A DNA stretch of 64,000 nt from NCBI RefSeq assembly GCF_932294415.1, contig NC_065539.1, forward strand, positions 49,681,501 through 49,745,500, read 5' to 3'. Shown here piece after piece: positions 34,464 through 46,474 of the stretch (its first letter is position 1; each line of letters begins with the position of its first letter). The notes under the pieces are model-generated. The model was not told the DNA's origin and ran no database searches. It was given only the letters and a program-made list of their open reading frames with translations. The position numbers were made by a program, and so were the translations under genes. The DNA comes from Quercus robur (taxonomy: Eukaryota > Streptophyta > Magnoliopsida > Fagales > Fagaceae).

Positions 34464-36749
34464 TGTTGAGAACAAATTTTTCACAACACATGGCTTCATT
34501 TTATTGACAATCCGCACCACGTCAACATTATCATGGATTGTGGAAAAATCTCTTTTAAAGCCCAGAAGAATCTATATTCACAAAATGACGTTGAAGCCCA
34601 TGGTTCAAAACTCATGGGAATATAACCTCATCAAAGCCCATAATTCGAGCTCATGGCACAACATCTCATTTTTGGCTCATGATCCAAGCTCATGAGTCTC
34701 ATCGAGGGAATTTTGGGAGTCGTGGTTTAGAGGGCCAAGAAATATGTTCAGTAAAGCTCCAGTAGTTCAAAGTTAACAAAGGAAAGCATGTTGTTTAGCA
34801 TGACTTCCCCAATTCCCTGAACTCTGACAGGTCAGTGTGCAAAAAGTAATATTTGGTAAGCCTCTCATATCACATAATACTTAAAATGATAAAACTCTCC
34901 ATACTCTTTACATAAAAATTAATGTTCATCATATAATATAAGTTCAAAAATGTAATTATAGTATTTCATATAAATTATATTATTATTATCTAAATCAATT
35001 TCAAGCACATGGCTAAATATATATCAGTATCTCATATCTACCTTTAAATGCTCTCCTTACTGTCCAAGATTTGGTTAAAATACAAAAAAATCATAATTAC
35101 ATCTCTAAAACTTCATCAAATATCAACCAACTAGTCTATTACTTACCCAAATTATATATGAACTAAACATATAATTTTCCAAAAAGAGAAAACTTAGCCA
35201 AAAATACCAACAGCAGCTCTAGCAGAAGCTGCAACAGCTCCAACAGAAATAGCTTCTACAGAAACAGCTTTTGCAAAAACTGCAACAGTTCCAGCTGTAG
35301 TACCAGAAATAGAAGGATCTCATAAAGATTATGTTCAAGATGTTTGGTGAAATGCCAAGCCACCTATCTCTCAACATTCTCCACCTAATGAAAAGTGCAT
35401 TGACATCTTTGCTTAGGAGTACAACACGATGCTTAGTTTAGATCCTGACTTGGTGATACATGCTCTCAATGTCAAGCCATGGAGAGATTTATCATGACAT
35501 ATGGACTTTCCATTGCTGTACTCATGTCATTACACTGCTGGACTGTCATAACTTCATTGATATATGGCTGGAGCCTTGAACTTTCAAGATAAGTCACCAC
35601 ATCACTATCTTTAAATCTATATTGAATATATGTTACTCTACTAGCACTATACCACTTAATACAAATTACTTTAATATTATATCATATACATCATTCAATC
35701 AAATCTATCACGTTAAGTATATATTACTTTATCTTGAACATTATTGCAATCATTGTACAAAACATATTATTTATTTCAATAATCATCATGATTTTTAAAT
35801 ATTGGGCTTTGTCTATTTTGTAGGCATAAAACCCATAAGAATTTTCATCCCAATATAGAAGCCTCATCCAAGAAATTCAATAACTCCTTGCCGCTGGAAT
35901 CACCAATCTTGTTCCAATCAATAAAAGAAAGTTTTTCTGAATCATCCACTGAACCAAGTAGATTGGAGATCATCAAATATGCTTTATTAACCCCATCAAG
36001 GCCATGGTAGCCCCACACATATTCAAGGCCATGGTAACCCCATGCACCCTAAAGCCATGGTGACCCCATACATCATATTACTAGAATCATCAAATTCACA
36101 TGAACCATATCATTGGAACCTTTGGAATCTTAAGCATCATCAAGGATGTCAACTACCTCACACCTGGGGGCTTTGATCTAAAAGGCCCAATCAAGCCAGC
36201 ATCTTGGCACCCGGAGACCTTTATCTTGTGAGGGAGGTTTACGATAGTGACTATTATTGTCTAGCCATGGTGGAAGGCAAAAATCTCCCAAAACCTATCA
36301 ATGGCAAATGGTTGGAGCTATATCATGCTTAACTCAATCATCATATTTCCAATAAACTACCTCGAAAATAACTAGTAAGCATTATCTTTTGCCTTAAACC
36401 AACTATGAGTATTTCAAGATATTTTTTCTTACGTCAATATTTGTATTTCTATCTTACTCGCAATGATGACCTTTTACAACTTGGTATCTCCAAAATGAAC
36501 TATCATGACTCCGACAAGTTATTTTCACAAAATAAAATGTATAACTTCCATTACCATAGTTTTGGTTTAAGTGCATCAATTTTTTTTTTTTTTTTTTTTT
36601 TTTTATGATCAAAACATATTTCAAACTTATAAATATTCAAATTTGATAACAACCTCTATGGCTAGACCTTCTAAAAATAAAATGGTCATGTGATTTCAAA
36701 AATAGATATTGCCTCCATGACCATACTTTGATATACTTGGCAATTTTTA

Positions 36750-39430
36750 AAAAGCCCATGAGTCAAGTCGATGGCAAAACTATTTTATCAATGGGATTCA
36801 ACCCCATAATTAAAGCTCATGATTTAAACCCATGGCAAAATTATTTCAACAATGGAATTCAAATACCATATTCAAAGCCCATTACTAAATGGCACCATCA
36901 AAGCCCATTACTAAATGGCAACATCAAGCCCAATTTTCATTGGAAACATCAATAGCCCAATTCTCGCTGGCAACATCAAAAACCCAATTCTCATTGGCCA
37001 CATCAAAGCCTAGTTCTCGCTGGCAATATCAAAAACCTAATTCTCATTGACAACATCAAAAACCCAGTTTTCACTGGTGATAGAGCTGTCCATCTCACCC
37101 GCCGACCCGCCCGTACCTAAGCTCCAAAACCCGACGTCGGCAGTTTGGTTTTGGTTCCCTTCCTTCAAAACCCGTTCAACCTGACCCGCCGGAAGAGAGA
37201 ACGACGAGTTGCAATTTCAAGCTTTCCAACGAGTTTTCCAGCACAATTTGGCAGATTTCGACGACTAAAACACCAGATCCAGCGATTCTCGACACGATTT
37301 GGGGGAAAAAGCATCAGATTTGGCGAAATCTCTGCAAAATCCGGCTAGATTGCACAGGATCTTGGACGGATCAAGAGAGATCTCATCGATTTTCTAATTT
37401 TTTTGTCCTCTCTGGCGGGTTTCGGCCTTGCCCGAAACCGCCGCTCACCCTACAGGAAACCAACTTGTAAAACTCGACCCTAATATGGGTCGGTTGTGGG
37501 TTCGGAACCTCCATTCTCGATCTCCGGTGGGTCGGTTGCGGATTGGGCATAAACCCAACCCGCCCGACCCGTGGACAGCCCTAGCTGGCCACATCAACAA
37601 GCCCAATTCTTATTGGCAACATCAAAAACCTAAGCTAACTACTTAGCACTATCTTATCAAAAGCCCAAGGTTATTAATACTTGGCAAATATTATATTCTA
37701 AATATATTACTAAAAGCTCAAGTACTATTTTCAGCAAACCATCATTTCCAAAAAAAAAAAAAAATCCAAAAACAACTTACAAAAATATTATATCTTACTC
37801 AAAGCCCAAAGTTAATAACCTTTGGCAAAATGGATTTTTCTTTAGCAAACACATTATACTTAAAGTCCAAAGTTAATAACATTTAATAAAATTAAATTTC
37901 ATAATAAGTACATAAGCTAATGAATCATGGCAAATATTTATACCATATTATCTATCTTATGTAATAACACCATTCATTTTTCCAAAACCCATGGCAAACA
38001 TATATCAAGCTCATGGAGAAATGTGAGTGTATGTCATTAATAATTAAGCCCATAGAAATTATATTCAAAACCTATGGCAATTTTATTTATTTTACAAACC
38101 CATGGAAAATATTTGTAAAAATCCATGGAAAATTATGTTATCAAAGTAATTACTTATTCAATGATTATAATAATCAAAAAGCCCATGGTAATTATCTTAA
38201 GCCCCATGGCAATTATTATTTACCTTGCTATTTCACAAAAACACATAAAAGACTCAAATAAAATTATATTATTTCATTATGATAGTTATTTATCTTATAT
38301 TACTAACATTTAAAGCCCAAGACTAATAATACTTGGCAATATCTTAAGCCTAAGGTTAATAATACTTGGCAAATACTATATTATAAATATTTGAAACCCA
38401 ATAATGAACAATTTTTTACAAATTATATTACTAAGCTCTTAAACTTATAGCTATAATTTATACCATATTATAAACCCATTGAATCTATTTTGTAAAACCC
38501 ATGGTAATCATTTATCTTATATCGCATTATGTATCTCTCCACTAATCAAAAGCCCATGGAAATTATTTTAAACCCCGTGGCAATTAATATTTACCTTACT
38601 ATTTTACAAAACCCATGGAAATCATGATAAAAAACAATATTATCATGAAAATTATAATTATTTATCTTATGTTATATTATTTATCCCATTAACATTCAAA
38701 GCCCAAGACCAATAATACTTGGAAACATTTTATCAGAAGCCCAATACTATTTGGCAATATTTTAAAAGCGCAATATCATTTGGCAAACATTATCATAAAG
38801 TCTTAAAAGTCCAAGACTAATAATACTTGGCAAATAAATTATTTCAAATATTTTACTAAAAGCCCAAAACTAATCATATTTGGCAACATAGATTTCCTAA
38901 CATATATATGTACTTATCTATACCACAAGATTTATATAAAAACATAGTAACTATTTATCTTATGGCTAACATACATCAAGCCCATGTAGAAATAGGAACT
39001 TATGTTACTAATATTCAAAACTCATAGAAGTCATATTTGAAACCTACAACAATTACATTTATTTTACAAACCCATGGCACACATTTGTCAAAAGCCCATG
39101 GAAAACTATATTACTAGAGTAATTATTTATTCTATAATTACACTAAATAATAAAAGCCCATGATTCAAGTTCATGGCAAAACTATTTTATCAATGGAATT
39201 CAATCCCATAATCAAAGCCCATGGTTCGAGCCCGTGGCAAATTATTTATCAAAGCCCAAGCACAATAATGCTTGGCAATAGCTTATCAAAAGCCCAATAC
39301 AACATTTTAAAAGGCCCATGATTCAAGTCCATGGCAAAGTTATTTTATCAATGGAATTCAATCTCATAATCAAAGCCCATGGTTCAAGCCCATGGCAAAT
39401 TATTTAACAAAGCTCATGTAGTTAAGAAGA
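36750..39430. repeat. Array of covarying mini-hairpins inside the LTR element
   Basis: The unit pattern is AAAGCCCA + 2-4 variable bases + a 5-14 nt AT-rich loop + the complement of the variable bases + TGGCAA. Examples: 36878 (CCATT/AATGG), 36930 (CCAAT/ATTGG), 37062 (CCAGT/ACTGG), 37664 (CCAAG/CTTGG), 37630 (CTAAG/CTTAG), 37804 (CCAAAG/CTTTGG), 38865 (CCAAA/TTTGG), 39257 (CCAAGCA/TGCTTGG), 39336 (CCATG/CATGG). Thirty or more units can be picked out by eye, at irregular spacing. Some units have one mismatch or G-T pair, and others are decayed. Related units also occur in the LTRs (for example 34650-34700). The inserted MITE at 37081-37583 interrupts the array. Confidence 0.75.
37081..37583. 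mobile_element. hAT-like MITE inserted in the hairpin array
   Basis: The ends are TAGAGCTGTCCA and the inverse of TAGGGCTGTCCA, followed on both sides by ACCCG-rich sequence in inverted orientation. The length is 503 bp. The flanking 8-mers ACTGGTGA and GCTGGCCA match at 5 of 8 positions, as expected for an old or repeat-embedded duplication. The interior has short GC-richer frames without recognisable protein. Confidence 0.7.
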
Positions 39431-40369
39431 AATTGCCAACGGTTCAGCAATGATACTTGCAACAAATCTAGCTCATACTATTTTACCACTTGAACTCATA
39501 CCAACCATACCTTCCTAAGAGCTTCTAACAAAGAGATGGAAATCCGATGCTCTCAATTATCATCATTTACTCAACAACCATTAGTACATTTAGCAAGTCA
39601 TAAAGCCGCCAAGGAATGAGGAACCATTTATTCAAATCAAGAAAAGATTACTCCAGCTGTAACTAAACACATATCCAGCAACCTGCCTAGACAAACAAAA
39701 CAAGCTCCTTATGGCTAGAAGATCTCAACTATCTCTTTGCTACCAAAAAAAAAAAAAAATGATCATCTCAACTGCTAGATACGCCATGTCCTAGTTTACA
39801 AAGGAATCCAGTGGTTACATTCAAATCAGAACTCTAGTTGCTCATGTTCAAAATACCAGCGATATTGTAGTCTATACAGACACCTCCAGCAGTCAGACTT
39901 CTACTAATCAAGCATATTCAAGCAAAACATCATTATATCAGATCATTACCACAGGTGTCTGAGCTGTTTCAAACATCAAAAGTGCCAAGATTCCACTGCT
40001 AAACTTGTCAAGGTGCCTCCCACATTCCCCATCTATGCTTATCCAACGCCTCTACGGGCTTGATTCATTGATTCAAAGGTTCCATTTCTGGGGGCTACAA
40101 TTGGGTATTGATCAACAAAGCTACCACTCCATCTGTGGAAGTTTCAACTACATCAATTTATTATCGTTGAACCCATGAGATAGCCAATGCAACCCATATG
40201 TCCAACAATGCCTATTTTACCATCAGCCATCATCTCTAGCAGCCAACAACATTAGATTCGCTCATTTACAAAGTCTTCAAGAAACATCTTCACTCGTGCA
40301 TGTCCTTGCAAAACAAGCCCTTGCAAGACAAGCCCTTGCAAAGCAAGCCCCTACACTCGGGAGGCTGAA

Positions 40370-43106
40370 TGTTGAGGACAAATTTTTCACATCACATGGC
40401 TTCATTTCATTGGCAACCTGTACCACATCAACATTATCATAGATTTTGGGAAGATCTCTTTTAAAGCCCAAAAGAGTCCATATTCACAAAATGACATCGA
40501 AGCCCATGGACCAAAACTCATGGCTATATAATCTCATCAAAGCCCATAGTTCAAGCTCATGGAAGAACATCTCACTTTTGGCTCATGATCCAAGCTCATG
40601 AGTCTCATCAGGGGAATTTTGGGAGTCGTGGTTTGGAGGGCCAAGAAGTATATTCAGTAAAGTTCCAGTGGTTCAAAGATGATAAAGGAAAGCATGTTGC
40701 TTGGCATGTCTTCCACAATTCCCTGAACTCTGACGGATCAATGTGCAATAGGTAACATTTGGTAAGCCTCTCATATCACATAACACTTAAAATGATAAAA
40801 CTACCCATGCTCTTTACATAAAAATTAATGTTCATCATATAATATAAGTTCAAAAATGTAATTATAGTATTTCATATAAATTATATTATTATCATCTAAA
40901 TCAATTCCAAGCACATGGCTAAATATATATTAGTATCTCATATTTACCGTTAAATACTCTCCTTACTTTCCAAGATTTTGTTAAAATACAAAAAGACCAT
41001 AATTACATCTCTAAAACTTCATCAAATATCAACTAACTAGTCTATTACTTACCCAAATTATATATGAACTCAACATATAATTTTCCAAAAAGAGGAAACT
41101 TAGCCAAAAATACCAATAGCAACTCCAGCAAAAGCTGCAACAGCTTCTGCAGAAACTACAACAGCTTCTGCAGAAACTACAACAGCTCCAACTGTAGTAC
41201 CAGAAATAGAAGGATCTCATAAAGATTATCTTACCATTTTTAGCCAAATCATGAATTTAATACCAAATATTTTCCTCCAACAAAAGTTGTCATTCAGATG
41301 ACATTAGCTAGCTGTAACAACTGTGACTGACAACTGTAATAGAAAACAGCTGTAACAACAGCTCCAATAGTATTAAAGTCTCAAATTTTCTTCTTTTGTG
41401 TAAAAAACAAAAACTCACTAATGAAATCACTTACTTTGTCAAAGACTTTTGCTTATTTGCTAAATTTCCCTTCAACTAATTCTAATTTAGTTACATACTT
41501 GGCTCTATATAAAGAGGACCAAGCTACACACTAAAGGGGCCCATCCCTCTCTCATCCTTAATATTCTGAAACTTCATTCACTTTGCTGCACATATTTCTA
41601 AACTTTTCCATACTTCTCCATCTCCCTTACAAAAATATCTCTTCTTAGATAACACCATTACATCACACCTATTACACCACACCATTATACACTATCCATC
41701 TTTGCCACACTTTAATATTCTGAAACTTCATCATTTTGCTGCCCAAAAATACATCTCCATTTCATTCTTTATTTCTCATACAAGATCTCTCTTCTTAGAA
41801 AGTAACATAACCCATGACATAACACAAAAAACCACTTCGGCAGCAGCTATAATCTCATCTATTTACTCTATTTAACCTTCATATTATCTATCTCACACTT
41901 CCATATATTTTATAAACACATTCCTCACAAAATACTCATACATATTTCTCATATATCTTTAAACTCCATGTCTCACATAATATACATGTACAAGATCCAT
42001 GTCCAACAAAGTATCTACATATAATTCCTATACATATTACAAACACCATATCTCACAAAATATATATATTTCCTTCACACATCTTAAAACATATCAAACA
42101 CTCTTCTAAGAATTTGTTACTAAAAGCCCTTTCCCATGGAAGACGTATATTTATAATAAAAGCCCTTCTTATGAAAGGCAAAAACTTACAATACTAAGAG
42201 TCATTCTCATGGAAGGAAACATCACTCATATTTGACTAAAAAACTAAAAGAGCATTACATGGGAAAAGTCATTTACGTGCATGATGAAAGGGGATAAACT
42301 TAACCAACCTATGTACATGACTGAACATGCTCTCTCTCCCTCCAGTTGCACCCATTCTTCTCCTTCAATCATGAAGTCACCACAGAAGGACTCACAATAT
42401 CATATTGTACTGCTGGACTCATTTTATCATGCTACTGAAACACCATAAGTCCACTGCTGTTCTACGACTGGAGCTACAAACTGTCAAGATAAGTCAAAAT
42501 CTCTCTATATTCAAGATTACATTATTAAGTACATGTTAATTCATTGTTATTGCACCGCTGGATGCAAGTTACTTTAATAATATCTCACCATTTAATAAAT
42601 ATGATCTCACTAGTACTTCATTAATGAATATACATATTAATAAATCGATCTACCACCGTTGCACATATATTTTTTGGAAACGAACTATCATTTGACATAT
42701 ATTATTTGGACATGAACCATTGCTGGACATACCTTATTATTTGAACATGAACCGTGAATCGCAATTGGATATGGACTGTTGGACTCATCCCATTGTTGGA
42801 CATTTGGTACCTAATTAATTATTTTCTAATATAGGACATCACTTAATATACATAATAATAACGTATCAACTCACCATCTAATCAAAGTTATCACGCTAAG
42901 CATATTATTTATTTATTTCAACCATTGTCATGATTTTAAGACTTTGGGCTTCATCTATTTTGTAGGCTTAAAAATACACTAGAAGTCGTTAGTCTATGTG
43001 GCCCAATGTCAAGTTCCGAGTTGAACTCCCTAAAACAAATCTGGGCTTAACAAAGTCACACTTCTAGCAAGAGACACGTGGCTACGCGCAAAAATCGCCC
43101 CCAACA
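40370..43106 (+). repeat. Long LTR copy of the large non-coding element
   Basis: 2737 bp, TGTTGAGG start, CCCCCAACA end, followed at once by a tRNA-Arg-like primer-binding site. Positions 41500-41530 contain a TATA-like CTCTATATAAAGAGGAC, a plausible LTR promoter. Confidence 0.7.
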
Positions 43107-43130
43107 TTTTGGCGACTCCAATGAGGACTC
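43107..43130 (+). promoter_or_regulatory. Primer-binding site-like sequence (tRNA-Arg type)
   Basis: TTTTGGCGACTCCAATGAGG directly follows the LTR end CCAACA. Tat/Ogre-type plant elements use this kind of sequence. The exact tRNA was not checked. Confidence 0.5.
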
Positions 43131-43496
43131 ATAAAGTATAGCTTTATCATGCCTCTAAAAGTCTAGAGTCACATGTCATGAAGAAGATCTCAACTCCAAT
43201 GTATCACACGCTCAATATCTCTTAATCCAGCAGCTCACGGAGTTGAGTCATGACATTATTATGTTCAAGATGTTTGGTGAAATGCCAAGCCACCTATCTC
43301 TCAACATTCTCCACCTAATGAAAAGTACATTGACATCTTTGCTTAAGAGTACAACATGATGCTTAGTTTAGATCCTGACTTGTTGATACATGCTCTCAAT
43401 GTCAAGCCATGAAGAGATTTATCATGACATATGGACTTTCCACTGCTGCACTCATGTCATTACACTGCTGGACTGCCATAAGTTCACTGATATAAG

Positions 43497-44269
43497 TTGC
43501 TCAATGACACTTTTGTAAATATTTAGAAAAACGTGAGGCCCACTTGATTAGACAACACATAAAGCTTCCTTCTATAATTCCAACTAGGGGGCGCACTTAT
43601 CATCTTAAAAAAAAAAAACACACGCACACACACACACACATACCAAACACATAATTATGTTTTTTCACACACTGAAATATGTTATTTGAAATATGGTATT
43701 AAACACATTTTTTGTTTTATGAATACTGTAAACACGTGTTTTCCTAACACCTTTTAAACCATAGTTTTCACATCATTTTAAATAACAATACTAGAAATCT
43801 CAAACCAAACGGGCCCTAATCCACTCATAACAATTGCTCATTTTAGGATGTTTAAACAATGAATTTAGAAAACTTGTTTTACCAGTTTTCTGTATTCAAA
43901 CAATATTACTCAATAGCACTTGTAAATATTTTAAAAATTGTAGATCCCACACTTTAAAAAATAAGCACACACACATATTAAATACACAATTATATTTTTT
44001 CACTTTTGAAAATACATTTTTTGCATAATGAATATTTTAAATAATTGTTTTTATGGCACTTTTTAAACCACGGTACAAATATTATCAAACACTTCCCAAA
44101 CAGGCCAATATGCACTTAACTGAAAATACGGTAGGCCGATTACCATGAGTACTGTAGTAATGTTGATACAAAAAGAGCCTCTTATCTTAATTGAATCACC
44201 CAAACCAAATCCATTAAAGCCAGAAGAACAAGATTCAATATTCAACGACTGCAAATCAAATCAAATCAA
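43497..44269. other. Upstream region of the dehydrogenase gene with old repeat remnants
   Basis: Two related AT-rich segments (about 43510-43760 and 43900-44075) share TTGTAAATATTT, ACACACACATA and CACAATTATATTTTTTCAC-type blocks. The first ends in AATCTCAAACCAAACGGGCC, like the remnant at 1550-1720. The last about 150 bp before the ATG are unique and probably hold the promoter; no clear TATA box. Confidence 0.45.
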
Positions 44270-45196
44270 ATGGGGACTCCCTTCCCAAACCCCATCACTC
44301 CTTCCCAAACTCGCATAGGTTGGATCGGCATAGGCGTAATGGGCGCTGCCATGGCCTCTCGCCTCCTCTCTGCCGGTTACTCACTCTCCTTCTACGCTCG
44401 CAACCCTTCCAAACCTTCATCCCTCTCTCTCCAATCCCAAGGCGCCGTTCTCGCCTCTTCCCCACGCGACCTCGCTCGTTCCTGCGATGTTATCTTCACC
44501 ATGCTCGGACACCCACCAGATGTTCGACAAATTGTCCTCGACTCGGATGGCCTCCTCTCCGGCCTAAATCCAAACTCTGTCATTGTTGACACTACCAGCA
44601 GTCACCCTGCACTCGCACGCGAAATTTTCTCCGCTGCACGCAAGATAGATTGCTGGGCTGTCGACGCCCCGGTTTCCGGGGGCGACATTGGTGCTAGAGA
44701 TGGGAAATTGGCCATACTCGCTGGTGGTGATGGTGAAGTTGTGAAGTGGCTGACACCCTTGTTTGATATTTTAGGGAAGGTCACGTATATGGGTCTAGCG
44801 GGTTGCGGCCAGAGTTGTAAGATAGGGAATCAGATTGTTGTGGGAGCGAATTTGTTGGGGCTGAGTGAAGGGTTGGTGTTTGCGGAGAAGGCGGGTTTGG
44901 ATGTTGGGCAGCTCTTCGAGGCGGTGAGGAGTGGGGCGGCGGGGTCGATGGTGATGGAGTTGTTTGGGGAGAGGATGATAGGGAGGGACTTTAGGCCAGG
45001 TGGGTTTGCAGAATATCATGTGAAGGATTTGGGGATGGGTGTGGATGTTGTGGAGCAAGGTGATGATGAGAAGGTTGTGGTTTTACCTGGGGCAGCATTG
45101 TGTAAGCAGTTGTTTTCTGGGATGGTGGCTAATGGGGATGGGAAGCTTGGCACTCAGGGCTTGATCACTGTTGTACAGAGACTCAATGGCAAGTGA
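44270..45196 (+). CDS. 3-hydroxyisobutyrate dehydrogenase-like protein, intronless, 308 aa
   Basis: A member of the beta-hydroxyacid dehydrogenase family (NAD(P)-dependent oxidation or reduction of short beta-hydroxyacids or semialdehydes). The Rossmann motif GIGVMG lies at residues 20-25, the substrate-binding block DAPVSGGDIGARDGKLAI at 132-149, and the catalytic Lys184 in GCGQSCKIGNQ. The C-terminal helical domain is complete up to the end at residue 308. There is no mitochondrial presequence: only 15 residues precede the first beta strand. This fits the plant HIBADH-like 2/3 group, assumed cytosolic, rather than the mitochondrial enzyme. It has no introns, and its GC content is far above its surroundings, especially in the first half. 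The ATG at 44270 is preceded by repeated CAAAT. Which substrate it uses cannot be told. It is unrelated to the flanking DLH genes. Confidence 0.93.
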   Translation: MGTPFPNPITPSQTRIGWIGIGVMGAAMASRLLSAGYSLSFYARNPSKPSSLSLQSQGAVLASSPRDLARSCDVIFTMLGHPPDVRQIVLDSDGLLSGLNPNSVIVDTTSSHPALAREIFSAARKIDCWAVDAPVSGGDIGARDGKLAILAGGDGEVVKWLTPLFDILGKVTYMGLAGCGQSCKIGNQIVVGANLLGLSEGLVFAEKAGLDVGQLFEAVRSGAAGSMVMELFGERMIGRDFRPGGFAEYHVKDLGMGVDVVEQGDDEKVVVLPGAALCKQLFSGMVANGDGKLGTQGLITVVQRLNGK

Positions 45197-46474
45197 GAGC
45201 TTAAACAATTTCCAATCTTTGCAATAATGTTTGGGGTTTATGCATGGTTTTTCATGTAAGTTAAGGCAATGTGTAGAGCATAAAGTATGTTATGCAATGG
45301 GCATACATGGCATAATTCTTTTATGTCTGTGAGATCCATACAGCATGCGAGAATGACGTTTTATGTGTTTATTACATAAGGTATCGCCGCGAGTGAGATT
45401 GAGGTGGAATGGTGTGAAGTGGTAGGAATTTGTTCTTGGTTCATTTTGCTTGGCTGGTTCTGTATTTGTCCAAGATGTTTGGTGATTATAATTAGTGAAT
45501 CTTGGTCTGCATTTTGTTCTGCTCTGCAATGGGTTTCTTAAGAGTTGTTTCTTTAGAGATGAAAATTAATGAAAGACGATTGTAAAAGACCTCAATGCGT
45601 GTAATTTGGAAAATTAGCGTTTTTTTTCTTCTTGATGTTAAAGTAAATCAGTTTGCAAGAGCAGAAAAATATGTACTAATGTTCTTTTTGGGAAAATGTA
45701 TAATAAAACACCTTACGAGACAAAAGTCAAAGGTGAGTCTTGTATGTGGACGTTTGGAACCGAAATAAGATCTCAAGTTGACATCTTGATACACTAATTT
45801 TCCATAATGATAAATAGATTCAACGGTGAGTCTCCCTCAAGTTGACATCTTGATACACTAATTTTCCATAATGATAAATAGACTCAATGGTGAGTCTGCC
45901 GTGGGAAGAGCTGTTTCTTTCTTGCTTGATTGGGGGGAGGGGAGGGGGGGTTGTTTCCATTCAGTTATAATCGGGAATTAATGAAAACATGCTTTCACAA
46001 TTTTAACTAAAATTCAGCTAACGTGGCATTGCATATCCCGCACTATGTGTGACTATCATATACTGTAATATCATGACTGAAATTTAGCTGGAAGACTGCA
46101 CTTTGTGCTGGCTGTAGCTAGGCATCAATTCAAGTTTAATACCTTTCTCTGTATATGCCTTGTGAGTAATATTTTCATATCTCATGCTTTAGTAGAGTCT
46201 TGCACTTTGAAGTGAACATATAGCTTCAAATAAAATGAATGGCAAACAAGAATTGGCCATTTAATTAAGACAATTTCAATCAACATTCTAAATTGTACTA
46301 ATTGAAAATAATATCATTAGTAAAATAATCATCCATGAGTATGTAATTATCACCAAATTTCAGAAACAAGGATGCTGATTTCTGCATACAATACATGGAA
46401 AATTAGTCTTCTAGGCACATTGCCTTACAAGCACGTTCAAACCCAGAGAGTTCACTTTCATGTATAAACAATTT
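45197..46474. other. Intergenic, with a 64-bp tandem duplication
   Basis: 45772-45835 and 45836-45899 are nearly identical (blocks CTCAAGTTGACATCTTGATA and CATAATGATAAATAGA). A G-rich run lies at 45932-45951. The first about 300 bp are the 3' region of the dehydrogenase gene. No other gene seen. Confidence 0.6.

Larger units (their letters stand above)
34464..43496 (+). mobile_element. Large non-coding LTR retroelement (LARD-like, Tat/Ogre-type signals), rearranged
   Basis: An LTR beginning TGTTGAGGACAAATTTTTCA occurs twice: a shortened copy at 34464 to about 35850 and a long copy at 40370-43106 (2737 bp, ends CCCCCAACA). Just after the long copy comes TTTTGGCGACTCCAATGAGG, like the tRNA-Arg primer-binding site of Tat/Ogre elements. 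Just before it lies a purine-rich CGGGAGGCTGAA. The 4.5 kb between the LTRs has no coding sequence and is filled by short inverted repeats. Positions 43256-43496 repeat part of the left LTR copy. No gag or pol was found. It looks broken and partly tandem, not a single whole element. A hAT-like MITE is inserted at 37081-37583. Age is several million years or more judging by visible LTR differences. Confidence 0.7.

Noticed and set aside
34303-34695. 130-residue frame across a C run
   Set aside because: Spans a homopolymer (prolines) and the start of an LTR; no family resemblance.
36750-39430. Reading the short repeats as a CRISPR-like array
   Set aside because: Unit spacing is irregular, there are no constant direct repeats with unique spacers, and the setting is a plant LTR element.
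44320-45058. Frames on both strands within the dehydrogenase gene
   Set aside because: Shadows of the real GC-rich coding sequence in other frames.
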